In this document: positions 21,664 to 33,223 of the stretch, one piece after another
How positions within the stretch are numbered: position 1 is the stretch's first letter
Layout: the number at the start of each line of letters is the position of its first letter
Origin: Hygrocybe punicea
Lineage: Eukaryota; Basidiomycota; Agaricomycetes; Agaricales; Hygrophoraceae
Assembly: GCA_963556145.1 (NCBI GenBank)
Contig: OY744472.1
Location: forward strand, 1,612,001-1,676,000
Length of the DNA: 64,000 nt
Direction: 5' to 3'
Translations under genes and position numbers: made by a program
The notes under the pieces: generated by a model
The model's input: the letters and a program-made list of their open reading frames with translations, nothing else
Told to the model about the DNA's origin: nothing
Database searches by the model: none

Positions 21664-22986
21664 TCAGGGTATGAAGGCTCCTGTGCCAAGAACGAGTCGT
21701 CCCTCATGATTTTGCCTGACTCTTCCATCTGCGATGTACTCTTCGACATGTCGGCAGTTGTTTAAGAAATGGCCTAACTCGCCACAAAAGTTGCAGCTCT
21801 TGTTGACACTATTGGTTCGAGGTCCATCTTGAGCACGAGCTGGAGTCATGCAGATGGTGTGCTGTTGATCGCAATTGGGGTGCACTAGTGCTTTGATGAG
21901 GGTCGTCGCGAACCTATCCATTATCTGCGCGAAGTCCTCGGTTTTTACTGTCAGCTGCACACTTGTATTCTCGATAGTCGGCGACGCAGTCACGACAGTA
22001 TATAACATGGGTAAACTTCCATGAAGGACGTACTGCGCAGCGGCATGTATATCCAGGAGGGGGTAAGGATTGTCGGGGAAGTGATCAGGAAACTTGAGCT
22101 CCAAACGATGCTTGATAGACCGCCATAACGGCTCCTGAAAGCCTCTGATGAAAGCGCAACTAATCTCGGCGTCGGAGATGCGACCTTTCTTGTGAAGGAA
22201 AGACGTGACTTTGTAGAAATTTCAGAAATATGTGCTGAGCTCTGTCAAGTCGCGGATGCCAAGTCGCAACTGCTCGCTGATAAGTTTGTCCATATCAGCG
22301 ATTGACCACTTTCTTTCATCTTTGGCACCCAGGTAAAGCTTTATGACTGCCTTCGTGAAGTTGTTGTATGAGTGACCTACACTGCTTTCTGCAAGTTCTC
22401 CCCATAGGTCGGACGAGTCGATGTCGAAGTAATGTCTTGCGAATTTCTTCTTTTCTTCGTCATCGTCGATCGCGCAGCTGGTGAATAAATGTTCGAGATC
22501 GTTGAAGTATCGCTGAAGTTCTCTTGGTTGAGAGGGGGAAAATGTCGGAGCGGTTGCATGACCGCGAGCGGGCATTATAGGAGTTGTACGAGGTTGTGCG
22601 GCCATCGTAGATGCTGTTTCGGATAAGTCGGATGTAGTTGTCGATGAGGTAGGAACGGAATGATTTCGTGGGCGACTAGTAAAGAAACGTGAGAGACTGC
22701 AATCGGAATTGATGTCGTCTAAGGAATCGACACGTCGGAGAGCTGTTTCAAGTTCTTGATCGAGTGTACGACGATTGGTAGACGTCGTTGATGATGAATC
22801 TTCGGTCGACGATGAGGGGGACGGGGGTGATGATGGACTGCTTGGTGGTCTTTGGGTAGCTATAGGTGAAAGGTCTCGAGGCCTAGATCGGAGCTGATAT
22901 CGGTGGGTCGCAGGCGTTGGTAGGGGTCCTGCGGTGATCGGTGATGGTGGTGAAGAATCTGAGGATGAGAGGGATGTTAATGGCAA
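21664..22986 (-). pseudogene. Gypsy gag with CCHC zinc knuckle
   Basis: Starts MPLTSLSSSDSSPPSPITAG at 22986, a Ser/Pro-rich and Arg-containing N-terminus, followed by the gag fold region (RELQRYFNDLEHLFTSCAI, YFDIDSSDLWGELAES). TGA at 22222-22224 breaks STYF-NFYKVTSFL. Then come AFIRGFQEPLWRSIKHRLEL and a CCHC knuckle, CNFCGELGHFLNNC (about 21780). A second TGA at 21664-21666 follows GAFIP. Both stops fit CGA to TGA. It forms the particle core of the retroelement. Confidence 0.85.
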
Positions 22987-23036
22987 AGAGAAGGGAGAAG
23001 GTGTAGAAGCTATTTGTCAAAATGAGAAATCACCCC

Positions 23037-23055
23037 CTCGCGGTGGGCTCCAAAA
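23037..23055 (-). promoter_or_regulatory. Candidate primer-binding site of gypsy
   Basis: Reading the minus strand, the base run after the 5' LTR is TTTTGGAGCCCACCGCGAGG. The TGG start is what the complement of a tRNA 3' CCA end would give, three to four bases inside the LTR edge. The tRNA was not identified. Confidence 0.4.
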
Positions 23056-23198
23056 TGATACGCTAATCGAGGTGCTGTGCACTAACAACAACACTCTTCA
23101 ACTGGTCAGATTGCGAGTAAGTGAAGTGGAATAACTTCTACGAGTCTCGCGACGATCGCGATCGATAGTGTGACTTTGGCGATTAAAGTCGCGGTGAC
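23056..23198 (-). repeat. Gypsy LTR, right copy, first segment
   Basis: 143 bp collinear with 5561-5703. It ends at 23198, where the LINE is inserted. The last 14 bases (aaagtcgcggtgac) are duplicated at 29593-29606 with one transition. Confidence 0.9.
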
Positions 23199-23344
23199 CA
23201 CGAGGTACCCCCTAGGGACCCGGAAAAAAGGAGTTCCTCTACAGCGGCTTGAGGCCCTACACCCCCCTTCAAAAATCTCACCAATACTCATCATATATAA
23301 TTTCCAGACATACCAGAGCAAACAACCCTTACAGTCAGTTAGAA

Positions 23345-25165
23345 ATGCGACAGTCAACACTTACAAGCGGTAAATCCACCGGCAAATCAACCAACCAGGA
23401 CCCCGCAAACACCAAGTCAACCCCCGGTCCTAATCCGGGCTCCCGCAAAAAGAAAGACATCAGGCAAGATACCGAAGACAGTGATGACGTAGAAACCCCG
23501 GAGGACGCTAAAGAATACCTATCCGCTAAGTTCCCCTCCCTTTCACATAAGGACTATGACGCCTCTATCTTAGCCAGCATGCTCTTCCACCTCGCCACAG
23601 CAAATGGTTTAGCTGATAACAGGGAGGCGATCAATACCGTAAGATCGATCGCAATCGCCCTACTCGACCTAGACCTAGACCTCAAAGCGTCCACCTTTTC
23701 CGACCAACTCGCGACCAAAATAAACACCGATCATCTACAGTCCACCATCTCCCCCGCACATACCCTGGAACCGATCATCGACGCAATAGTAGAAAAAGTA
23801 ACCAAAAAGGTCGAAGACAACTTAGAAGCTACCAGAACCCAGCTCCAGCAACTTGCTAGCAACATACAAAAATCCACGAACACCATCGAATCCACTACCA
23901 ATACATACAAAGACGCATTAATTAACCAACCCAAACTTCACCCCACCGGCCACAAAAACGCACACATTAGCTCCAAAGAGGCCCTGCAAGCCCGACAAAT
24001 CCTCGTCGACGTCAAACCCCCCCACCAGGAGGACATCGCTAAGCTCAGTCATGCCAGCATTATAGAAAAAGCTAACCAGATTCTAGCTACCATCGGAGCC
24101 CCAGATGGGCAAAAATTTCGGGGTCTAACCAAACTACGCAATGGAGGTATACTACTAGAAGCAAGTTCCGATATACTGATCAAATGGCTACTGGAAGACG
24201 ACCGCCGATCCAGCTTTACGACTAACTTTGGCTTCGGGGCAGAGATCAAACATCGAACATACAACGTCGTAGCTTACTTCATTCCCCTCACCTTTAATCC
24301 GGACAACACACAAAACCTAAGAGAAATAGAGGAGACCAATGACCTGCCCACCCTCTCCATCGTCAAAGCAACCTGGATCAAACCAAAAGAAAAGCGCGCA
24401 GCTAACCAAACCTGCGGACACGCATTCCTCTTTGTTTCATCCCCAGAATCCGCTAACTCCATCATCTCCAAGGGGCTATACGTATGCAATAAAGGCATCA
24501 AAGCCAATAAATGTAAAAGGGAACCCCTTCGATGCTTACGATGCCAGCTATGGAACCACGTCGCGTCCTCGTGTCCGGCTCCCCGAGACACATGCGGCAC
24601 TTGCGGCAAAAATCATCGAACCACGGACTGTACCGTCAGCAACAACCCATACTGCACCCCATGCGGAAAAGACGGCCACACCAGCTGGGACCGCAGCTGT
24701 CCCACCTTTATCAAAAAATGCAAGGATATAGACGCCTCTAACATAGAAAACCGCATGCCATACTACCCCACAGCCAATCCGTGGACGCAGGCGATCACCC
24801 CCTCAGAAAGCGCCACATTAAACACCACCAATGACTCACACTCCCACCATCCCATGCTCAGACCCGAAGACAGACACTACACCCCCAACCCCAACACCCA
24901 CCGCATCCCATCTAACAGACCCAACCCCACGCGTACGTCACAACAACAACAACAACAACAACAACAACCGCACAGACCCATACATAACACACTCCCCCAC
25001 CTCACGCAATCAACACTTCCATTCACACCGAACGAAGCTACCATACCCCCCATCATCATCCCACGAACCCGCACCCCAGAAGGTTGGGGCGATCGCCCGC
25101 CATCACCCTATTCCGTTTTCAGTAATAGACCACTCGACTCCTTCCCCCCCTTGCCTCATGCCTGA
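23345..25165 (+). CDS. LINE ORF1, gag-like RNA-binding protein with CCHC knuckles
   Basis: ATG 23345 (MRQSTLTSGKSTG) was chosen because the upstream frame reads into untranslated leader; an in-frame ATG at 23249 is possible. 607 aa, uninterrupted. Residue order: basic/polar N-terminus, a helical region with a coiled-coil look (VEKVTKKVEDNLEATRTQLQ), an RRM-like middle (IVKATWIKPKEKRAAN), then three cysteine knuckles: CLRCQLWNHVASSC, CGTCGKNHRTTDC and CTPCGKDGHTSWDRSC (about 24535-24715). The C-terminus is Pro/Thr/Asn-rich with a poly-Gln run. The stop overlaps the ORF2 start. Confidence 0.85.
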   Translation: MRQSTLTSGKSTGKSTNQDPANTKSTPGPNPGSRKKKDIRQDTEDSDDVETPEDAKEYLSAKFPSLSHKDYDASILASMLFHLATANGLADNREAINTVRSIAIALLDLDLDLKASTFSDQLATKINTDHLQSTISPAHTLEPIIDAIVEKVTKKVEDNLEATRTQLQQLASNIQKSTNTIESTTNTYKDALINQPKLHPTGHKNAHISSKEALQARQILVDVKPPHQEDIAKLSHASIIEKANQILATIGAPDGQKFRGLTKLRNGGILLEASSDILIKWLLEDDRRSSFTTNFGFGAEIKHRTYNVVAYFIPLTFNPDNTQNLREIEETNDLPTLSIVKATWIKPKEKRAANQTCGHAFLFVSSPESANSIISKGLYVCNKGIKANKCKREPLRCLRCQLWNHVASSCPAPRDTCGTCGKNHRTTDCTVSNNPYCTPCGKDGHTSWDRSCPTFIKKCKDIDASNIENRMPYYPTANPWTQAITPSESATLNTTNDSHSHHPMLRPEDRHYTPNPNTHRIPSNRPNPTRTSQQQQQQQQQPHRPIHNTLPHLTQSTLPFTPNEATIPPIIIPRTRTPEGWGDRPPSPYSVFSNRPLDSFPPLPHA

Positions 25166-28100
25166 CCACCCCAACGAAAACCCGATTCGACTAAACATAT
25201 GGCAAATCAACCTCAACAAATCCGCTAAAGCGCAATGGGACTTAATCAACTCTAACCTATATAATAAATGTGACGTACTCCTCCTACAAGAACCCTACTT
25301 CGACAAATACAACAACACCAAAGCAACACACGACTGGCGGGTAATATACCCCTCATCACGCTTTATCATCGACGAGACGGTCCGCTCGGTTATCCTCGTC
25401 AACACTAGACTAGACACGACTACCTGGGAACAAATCAAGGTCCACGGCACCAACGACATCTCCGCCATCCGTATTCGTAACACACAAGGCAATATCTCCA
25501 TTTTTAACATATATAACAACTGCTTACATTCTGACAACATCACATTACTATCCGACTTCACTAAAAACAACGCATCCACACTCTATCGAAACGACTCCGA
25601 CCACATGATCTGGTGCGGGGACTTCAACCGGCACCACCCATTATGGGACGAAGAAAGGAATCACCATCTCTTCACTGCCGCCGCCCTAGACCAAGCACAG
25701 CTCCTTATAGATGCCACGACAAGCCATGATCATATCATGGCTCTGCCCAAAGATCTCCCCACACTAGAATCAATGGCCACCAAAAATTGGACATGAACCG
25801 ACAACGTCTACTGCACAGCCAAAACCTCACAATCAATCCTAATCTGCGACACTAAACCTGACGAACGCCCCACGGGCACTGACCACGTCCCAATTCTTAC
25901 CACCCTCCTCTTCCAAACCCGCACACGACACACAACCCCCACACGCGACTATCTTATGACCGACTGGGACACATTCCACAAATCACTATTCTATCATCTT
26001 CACCTCAACTACCCCAGGCCAACTAAGATAACTACCAAACAACAACTAACTCGCGCCATAACAGACCTCACAAACTCAATACAACATATCATCGAGCATG
26101 AGGTGCCTCTCGCTAAACCGACACCGCACTCGAAACGATGGTGGAACAAAAATCTATCAGACCTAAAAAGATCCAAAAACAAGCTAAGTTTCGAATCCTA
26201 TAGAAAAAGAGCCTTACCCAACCATCCGGTCCATGAAGAACACCGTCAGGCCAGAAACACCTATGGTAACACCATTATGAAAGCCAAGGAGGATCACTGG
26301 TCAGCCTTTCTAGAAGACGCCAACGACTACTCCCTATGGTCAGTCAACCGCTGCATCTCAAATCCCATTAGCGACTATCCACGAGGAGATGGAGGGAGCT
26401 CAGCCATACCCACCCTTGAGTTTAAAGCCCAGGACGGCATGACTAACTACGCTACCTCAAACAAAGAAAAAAGTAAAGCAATAGCAACGAGCTTCTTCCC
26501 CCCCCCTCCAGATACTTCCACCGTCCCACAGCTATACGACTACCCAACCAGAGTAAACTACGACCCCATCATCACTCGTGCCCAAATTTCCAAACACATC
26601 AACAAGACGAAACCCTTCAAAGCCCCAGACGGCATTCCAAACATAGTACTCAAAGAAACGAGCCGCCTCATTATCGATCACCTATACTACATCTACAACG
26701 CCTTCTTCGAATTAGGCACGTACCACGACAGCTGGAAGGAATCCACAACCTGCGTGCTAAGAAAACCAGGAAAGCCCCACTACGATATACCAAAAGCATA
26801 CCATCCCATCGCCCTCCTTAACACACTACCAAAAATCCTAACATCTATACTGACAGAGGTCCCAGTCCAACTTACAGAGGAACATCAACTCCTACCACCA
26901 ACCCACTTCGGCGGCAGACCTGGCCGCTCGACAACCGACTCCATGCACCTCCTAGTAAACTGCATCAAACAGACTTGGAGAAACAAAAGGGTCGCCACCA
27001 TCCTCTTTCTGGACATCGAGGGCGCCTTCCCCAACGCCGTCACGGACCGCCTACTACACAATCTTAGAAAACGTTGCATACCTGAACAACTCGTCACCCT
27101 TATTGGGCTCATACTCTCAGACAGATCTACATGCCTCAAATTCAATGACTACGTCTCTGACCCTATTCAACTAGTAAACGGCATAGGACAGGGCGACCCG
27201 TTATCCATGATTATATACCTATACTATAATGCTGATTTACTTGATATACCCACAGGTCCATATGAACTCGCAGTAGCCTTCGTAGATGACGCGGCCATCT
27301 ATGCGGAGGGGAGAAACTTCACTGATACACACACAGCTATCAAAAACATGATGAATAAACAAAACAGCGCCTAGGACTGGTCCAGAGACCATAATTCCAG
27401 ATTCGAAACCAATAAATTCGCGCTGATTGACTTCTCACAGAAACGACACATCACCCGCCCCAACCTAACCTTGCAGAACACAGTCATTAAACCTATAAAC
27501 TCGCATCGATTCTTAGGCATCATCCTTGATCAGCAACTACGCTGGCATGAACAGCACGAACACATGCTGGCCAACGCTACAAAATGGATCACCCTTTTCT
27601 GTAGACTAACGAGAATTAAACTAGGAGTCAACCCAAAACTCATGTGATGACTCTACAACACCGTTGCCATCCCCAAAATCACGTACGCGGCAGACATTTG
27701 GTACACCCCGGTACACAAGGCCACCGGCTACAAAAATAAGCGGGGCTCAGTTAGGGCCATGAAGGAACTCACGAAAGCCCAGCGTATGGCTACGCTCAAG
27801 ATTACAGGCGCGTTACGCTCCTCCCCAACAGACCTCCTAGATATGCACGCTGGTATTCTGCCGATCAACCTCACACTCCACAAAGCCTGTCATCGAGCAA
27901 CGGTGAGGCTAGCCACCCTCCCGACATCACACCCACTCCACCGTCCACTTTGTCATTGCGCCAGACGTCTGGTAGCCAGACACAAATCACCTCTCCACAT
28001 TCTAACCCACCTATACGACATCAACCCGGATAATCTAGAGACCATCTTACCACCATCGCGCCCCCATCATCCACCTTTAACCACACACATTGATAACTCC

Positions 28101-29094
28101 AGAGACGGCTCGATACGCACAGAACAGTCTGACCCATCTAATATAAAGATCTACACCGACGGCTCAGGTTTCGAGGGAGGCATCGGCGCGGCAGCCATCC
28201 TCTACAACGCACAACGCTCCCATCCGAAAATACTGCGCTATCCACCTAGGCTCCTCGAACGATCACACTAATTACGAAGCCGAAATGTTAGCTTGCAACC
28301 TTGCCTTACACTTACTCAGCAAAGAACGCAATCCACAATCAGTATCCCTCTACGTCGATAGCAGCTCCACAATCCAAGCGGTGGGACGTCCCAACATCAA
28401 ATCAAACGCAGGCCAATACATCGTCAGGGAGTTCCAAGATCTCAGATCATGCCTAATCGCCCTACACCCACAGCTAAGTATCACCCTCAAATGGATATCT
28501 GCTCACAGTGGTGTTGCAGGCAACAAACTAGCTGACGAAGAAGCCAAAAAAGCAGCCCAAGGCCAATCCAGCTCCAAACGACGCCTCCCCACCTGGTTAC
28601 GTGACAATCCCCTACCACAGGGCACTTCCGCCGTCAAACTAGTGTTCAAGAAAGCCCTAGACATCCAATGGAAGGAAGAGTGGGAATCCTCCCCGCGCTA
28701 CAACTGTTTCACCCGCATCGACGCCACTTTCCCTCTATGAAATTACCCTAAACTAACGCAAATACTTAAGAGATCCCAGTGCAGTCTACTAACCCAACTT
28801 TGTATAGGTCACGTCCCGTTAAACTCCTACCTGTACAAGATAAACAAATCGCCAACACCTTACTGCCCCAATTGCGATACCGACGAAGAGAATATACACC
28901 ACTTCATCTTCGACTGCCCAAAATACGCCCGCCCAAGACACCTGCTCTACATTAAACTCCGCCACAACGCCCACTCGCTCAAATTTCTACTCAATACTAA
29001 AGAAGGCACAAACGAGCTGTTAAAATACATAGGGCGAACGGGCCGTCTTAAATCCACATTCGGTGACCCCTCCCACCAACCTCAACCCAACTAA
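25158..29094 (+). pseudogene. LINE ORF2: AP endonuclease, reverse transcriptase, RNase H
   Basis: ATG 25158 overlaps the ORF1 stop. The endonuclease shows LNIWQINLNKSAKAQW, LLLQEPYF and MIWCGDFNRHHPLWDEE. RT motifs are KPFKAPDGIPNIVLKE, VATILFLDIEGAFPNAV, NGIGQGDPLSMIIYLYYNA and the catalytic FVDDAAIYAEG (about 27280). RNase H starts IKIYTDGSGFEGGIGAAA, with DSSSTIQAV and LKWISAHSGVAGNKLADEEA, followed by a C-terminal knuckle YCPNCDTDEENIHHFIFDC. Stops at 25794 (TGA), 27372 (TAG), 27645 and 27648 (TGA TGA) and 28738 (TGA) plus a frameshift near 28245 inactivate it. All five stop codons can be derived by C to T from CGA or CAG. Confidence 0.9.
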
Positions 29095-29549
29095 CCATCC
29101 TTTCATTGACAGACTCATCTCCCGACACCCTCATGACAATCTACAGCTCCTCACTACACACTACGCTCGCCCACAAAAGGCTTCGCAACTACCCCGCCCA
29201 CCCCCTAACTCGACGTCACCCCAACTAGCCAACGACTCGCATACCACCACGCGCACCACTTTACATACATTTCTACCTGCGTTAGCCCCTCGTGCACACC
29301 CGCTACAGTGGTCAAGCACTTGTTATACGACCACTTGCACCTACCACACCAATTACCCCGGGCACCCTCATTAAGTCAGACAAGACAAGTAAAACAATGC
29401 GAGGACGCATTGGGACTCCGGGGGGATTACTCGTTGGAGCCGCACTTGCTAGTCAGAGGCGCAGAGAAAAGGGAAGGCCCGTTTATTTAGTTTACTTTAT
29501 GCCCACGTTGTAAGGTCCTACATAGGGTTCGCCCCAATGGACATAAATT

Positions 29550-29590
<41 letters not shown>

Positions 29591-29592
29591 AA
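29095..29592 (+). other. LINE 3' untranslated region with (TA)n and A-rich tail
   Basis: No coding. From about 29552 a (TA) dinucleotide run is followed by aaataaaaaaaa and then the right target duplication. Such simple 3' ends are usual where target-primed reverse transcription started. Confidence 0.75.
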
Positions 29593-29606
29593 AAAGTCGC
29601 AGTGAC

Positions 29607-30224
29607 TAAAGAAAATCGACGTAAAGAACTATGGTCGGGGATGGTCGAATGTGAGGAAAGTAAAGTCGTATTGGAGTTCAAAAGGTATAACGGAGTGAGG
29701 AGACAGGAACGATGCACTCTAGTTCGCTGTTTCTACGTGTAATCTAACAGCTATTTTATACAAAGACAGTCGGAGATTGGAGACGAAGTGAGAAAGTTGT
29801 GTAAAGAAAGAAACCTAGTCTAATAGGGGTCGAAAGAAAGGACTGAGTATCAATCACATGTAAACGCAGCCAAAAGAGGTGGTGAAAGGAAGATGAGGAT
29901 GATCCTGTAACAAAGGAAGAACAAAGGAGTTGGATGGAAGAAATGGAATAGGTACTCTAAACGAGTTAGTGTATCTAAGATGAAACGGGGTATTACTGTT
30001 ATGAAAGGCGAAATATTATGCGAGGGTCCAGGGCTCGATCCGATTTGGGGGTTTCTCTATCTTGGTCCGCGATGTCGTTGGAGATGATCGCGATATGATC
30101 GAGAAGTCGTACTAGTTGTCGCGAGCCATCACGAAGTCACAAGATGTCGGACTTGTTTTCGAAGGATAGTATAAATCTTGTCCGATTCGTCAATTCGGTG
30201 GTCAGCTCGTATGAGTGCATATCA
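29607..30224 (-). repeat. Gypsy LTR, right copy, second segment
   Basis: 618 bp collinear with 5704-6321, ending GCATATCA. Together with 23056-23198 it makes 761 bp, the same as the left LTR. Confidence 0.92.
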
Positions 30225-30444
30225 ATGCTGAGGCTATTACTACATACAACGAAGAACTGGCCTATTTTCGTTCACTGGGGATGGCAAGAAATACCATGGA
30301 CAAGCAAAAGTCTCAGGGTGGCCTGGCCTTTCTTGCATATTTCAAGACATATCTGAATGTCTGAAGCTTTTGGATATCTTGGTCAAAGGCTGGTGTGGTT
30401 GAAGCTGCTCGCATCCTCAATATGCCTTTGAAGAATGTTCCACG
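30225..30444 (+). pseudogene. MULE transposase, middle fragment between gypsy and hAT-like insertions
   Basis: Continues the protein broken at 5560: AEAITTYNEELAYFRSLG, MARNTMDKQKSQGGLAFLAY, then a stop (TGA near 30358), KLLDILVKGW and AFEECST in shifted frame or MPLKNVP in frame. It ends with the 8-bp sequence gttccacg (30437-30444), which is duplicated at 31631-31638 around the next insertion. Confidence 0.8.
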
Positions 30445-30839
30445 TAGTGTTGCCGAAGTTCAGTTCGGTCCGGTTCCAACCATTTTTGGCGGAACCGCGA
30501 ACTGAACTTCGGGTCCGGTTTGGTGCATGGCCAAACCCGGACCCAGACGGCGTCGAACCGTCTCTTTGCGTTCGGTCTGGGTTCAGACGCGGTCTGAAAC
30601 CCAGACCGAGGTGGGCTCACCCCGTCCGTTCTCCTCGCGAATGGCAGGCGCGTATCAATAGATACGGCGCTGCACTTCGCGAGGTAGATGGGTGCGGGGG
30701 AGCCCTCCGGTGTCCCCAAGGGATGTGGAGGGATGGGGGGTCTTGTCCTGTGGTCCCTGCGTGGCATTGCCGGCGCTGCTGCTGCCAACCGTTGTCCTCG
30801 TCGGGGTGGTGGTATGGTTGTGGTGGTGTTGCTGCCACG

Positions 30840-30872
<33 letters not shown>

Positions 30873-31630
30873 GCCGTTGCTGCTGTTGCCGCCGTTGCTG
30901 CTGATACTGCTGCTGCCGTCGTTGCTGCCGTCGTTGCTGCCGTCGTTGCTGCCGCTGCCGGCGCTGCTCCTGCTGCCGTCGCCGTTGCTGCTGCCACTGC
31001 TGCCGCTGCTGTCGTGGCCGTTGCTGCTGCCGCTGCCGTTGCCGTTGCCGTTGCTGCTGCTGCTGCTGCCGGCAATGCTGCTGCTGCTGCTGGCCGTCGT
31101 GGTTGTCGTTGCCATTGTTGTTGCCGCCGCTGGTGGTGGTGGTGGTGGTGGTGGTGTTGCAGCTGTCGCGCGTCCGTTGGCATTGGGTTGGCGTTGGGTG
31201 GTCATCTCGCGGCCGTGGGTGTGGTCACACTGCGGTCGCGGTCGAGCTTCCTGTAGCAGGCAACATTAGTAAAGTTCAGGAAAGTAAAATACGTACCTGT
31301 GTTCATGAACGCGACATTGTGTCGCGTTCATTGGCCTTGCGTTGTTGCGTGTTGGTGAAGAAAGCTACCTGTAACGGTCACATGATACCGTTTAACACGA
31401 AAAAGTAAGTAAAGGAATGCGAAAAATAAATGAAATAAATACCTTAAAAATATCCGCGTTCGCGGTTTGGACGCGGTTTGGAGCCGTTCAGGAAATCCGG
31501 CAGGCCTCGAAACCCGGAACTGAACCCGCGGTCCGGTTCAGCACTTGGCTGAACTTAGACTGAACCTAGGGTTCGGTTCGGGGTTTGAACCGGGTTCGGC
31601 TAGGTTCGGAACCGAACTACGGCAACACTA
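30445..31630. mobile_element. hAT-like non-autonomous element 1 with triplet-rich core
   Basis: 1,186 bp. Ends TAGTGTTGCCGAAGTTC and (reverse complement) TAGTGTTGCCGTAGTTC; an 8-bp target duplication gttccacg lies on both sides. Ends of the form YARNG and 8-bp duplications are hAT features. Its removal restores the MULE transposase frame (KNVPRTTNHLESFNG). The core is a GCT/GTT/CCG triplet tract (30770-31140). On the minus strand a well-formed intron lies at about 31255-31303 (GTACGT...CTAAT...CAG), followed by a Ser/Asn/Gly- and Pro-rich open frame to 30417. No transposase. Confidence 0.85.
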
Positions 31631-31638
31631 GTTCCACG

Positions 31639-32569
31639 CACAACGAATCACTTGGAGTCCTTCAATGGCCGCATCAAAAAAAAGTATTTTGCATCTTATC
31701 AGCATTCAGGACGATTACTGCGCCTCGATGTTTGGGTCATGATTATGGTCACACGAGTTATCCCTGACTTTTTCAATGAATATGATGAGCGATGGCGAAA
31801 GGCTGACTATTACAATCTTAAGCGCTATGCAGCCCCAAGTCCAACTCGTTCATCTTCACTTTCTCAAGATAAATCCAATATCTCCACCACCACAATTATC
31901 CCCACCGGCACCTCTACTATTGTCACCAAACTTGATGAGGATGTTGAAAATTCGATGATGCAGCAATTGGAAGACGACGGAGCAGATGAATTAGAAAGCG
32001 ACAGCGATCTGTCAGACATGTTTGTATGCAGTGACACTGAGGATTTTGAACATGAAGGGATGGGTATGCTATTGACAATCAATCCAGAAGGTGAACGCAG
32101 CAGTTTTTCATCAGGTTCAGCCAACAGCAGTCTTCAGCAAACCCCCAAAAGCATCGACATGGCACTTGATGAAAGTGTCATTATCCACAACTTACCATTC
32201 ACATTTCCATGCCATCCGCAATTGTTCCAATCACCCAAGCCTGACATATTGGATGTGGATCTCCTGTCGTTTGAAATATTGAACATCGCTGTCACCGATT
32301 CTAATGCCGAGGCCATAGCCTACCAAGAGGTTGTACTTGCAGAAGATCACTTGGCAGAGCAGCTTCGCAATCTGCTCTCTGTTTCCACAGACCCGAACAT
32401 TCATACCATCATCAAACCTCACTTGAGCCCACGCATTCAGTCTCAACTTTTGACAACTCTACTATCCACCGGTGGCCAGCATTCCGCAGATTCAAGTACT
32501 TACCACAATTGCAAAGGCCTCACCGCAGAAAAGAAGGAATGCCATAAAGAATCACATAGAATTAGATAG
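31639..32569 (+). pseudogene. MULE transposase, C-terminal part
   Basis: The open frame MESFNGRIKKKYFASYQHSG, LDVWVMIMVTRVIPDFF, RKADYYNLKRYAAPSP is the conserved C-terminal end of the MULE transposase, joined in frame to 30225-30444 when the hAT-like element is removed. The rest (to the stop at 32567-32569) is an acidic, Ser/Thr-rich tail. The domain itself looks well kept; the gene as a whole is broken by the insertions and by stops. Confidence 0.85.
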
Positions 32570-32739
32570 AGAGGGGTGGTGACTAGCAAAAACCTGTCTG
32601 TATTACTATTGCCATTTACATCTTTGTCTTCATCACCTCCAACATCGGCTTTGTGGGCTTGGGTGATGCATGGCGCACAATGGGCTTGGGTAGTGCGCAT
32701 TAGTTTGGCAGTGAATGGCATGTACAATACCTACATTGG

Positions 32740-33223
32740 TGGTGAATTTTATGTGCGTGCAACGGACTTGGGTTGCACAGTTGGCTTTGGCAGTGCGCAG
32801 TGCGCTGTGGCAGTGGGGCATTGATGGTGCATGGTGGGCTTTGAGGGCAGGCTTCGACAATGGGCTTTTGCAGTGAATGGTGAGCGGGGACGGTGAGCAG
32901 TCGTGGTGTCAGTGCTGGTGAGCGGGGACGGTGGGCAGTGGGCAGTGGGCAGTGGGCTGGTTGCAGGATGGGTGGGTTTGAGTTCGCCATCACCATGGTA
33001 TTTTTGCCACCAGGTTTCAGACCTGCACAAGATAAATACATGTTCAAGAAGCAATAGCGGGAGTTTGCTCACCGTACTTCCATTTCCACTCAGTGAAGGT
33101 CAACCAGTTCTCATCAGAGTTGCTGTTGAATATGGTGTCGGTGAGTGGTGGGCAGTGAACAGTGAACAGTGGGCGGTGAACGGTGAATGGTGGGCGGTGG
33201 GTGGTCATGGTGTCAGCACTTGG
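32740..33223 (+). repeat. G-rich minisatellite at MULE right end, first part
   Basis: Degenerate units such as GGTGAGCGGGGACGGTGAGCAGT and runs of GCAGTGGGCAGTGGGC. The array continues at 34304-34520 on the other side of the second hAT-like element, so that element was inserted into it. It could form G-quadruplexes; no coding. Confidence 0.7.

Larger units (their letters stand above)
23199..29592 (+). mobile_element. Tad-like LINE (non-LTR retrotransposon) inside gypsy LTR
   Basis: 6.4 kb element with a gag-like ORF1, an ORF2 with endonuclease, RT and RNase H, a (TA)n stretch and an A-rich 3' end. It is bounded by a 14-bp target duplication (23185-23198, 29593-29606; one mismatch). Without it, the right gypsy LTR becomes exactly as long as the left one. 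The element appears full length but is inactivated by several stops and a frameshift. Confidence 0.9.
5561..30224 (-). mobile_element. Ty3/gypsy LTR retrotransposon, minus strand, multiply invaded
   Basis: Two LTRs of identical length (761 bp once the LINE in the right copy is removed) begin TGATAC and end GTATCA. They enclose, in minus orientation, gag, protease, RT, RNase H and integrase. A 4-bp flanking repeat acgc/atgc (one transition) lies outside the LTRs. The flanks are the two halves of a MULE transposase codon series, which proves the insertion. Internal invaders are a palindromic element, a solo LTR and a LINE. Excluding these the element is about 10 kb, long for gypsy because of two antisense accessory genes between integrase and the 3' LTR. 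Confidence 0.88.

Noticed and set aside
29550..29585. (TA)n tract as an insertion hot spot or origin
   Set aside because: It is the 3' end of the LINE, bounded by that element's target duplication.
32740..33223. Regularly spaced repeats resembling a CRISPR array
   Set aside because: Units are degenerate and contiguous without unique spacers, and the genome is eukaryotic.
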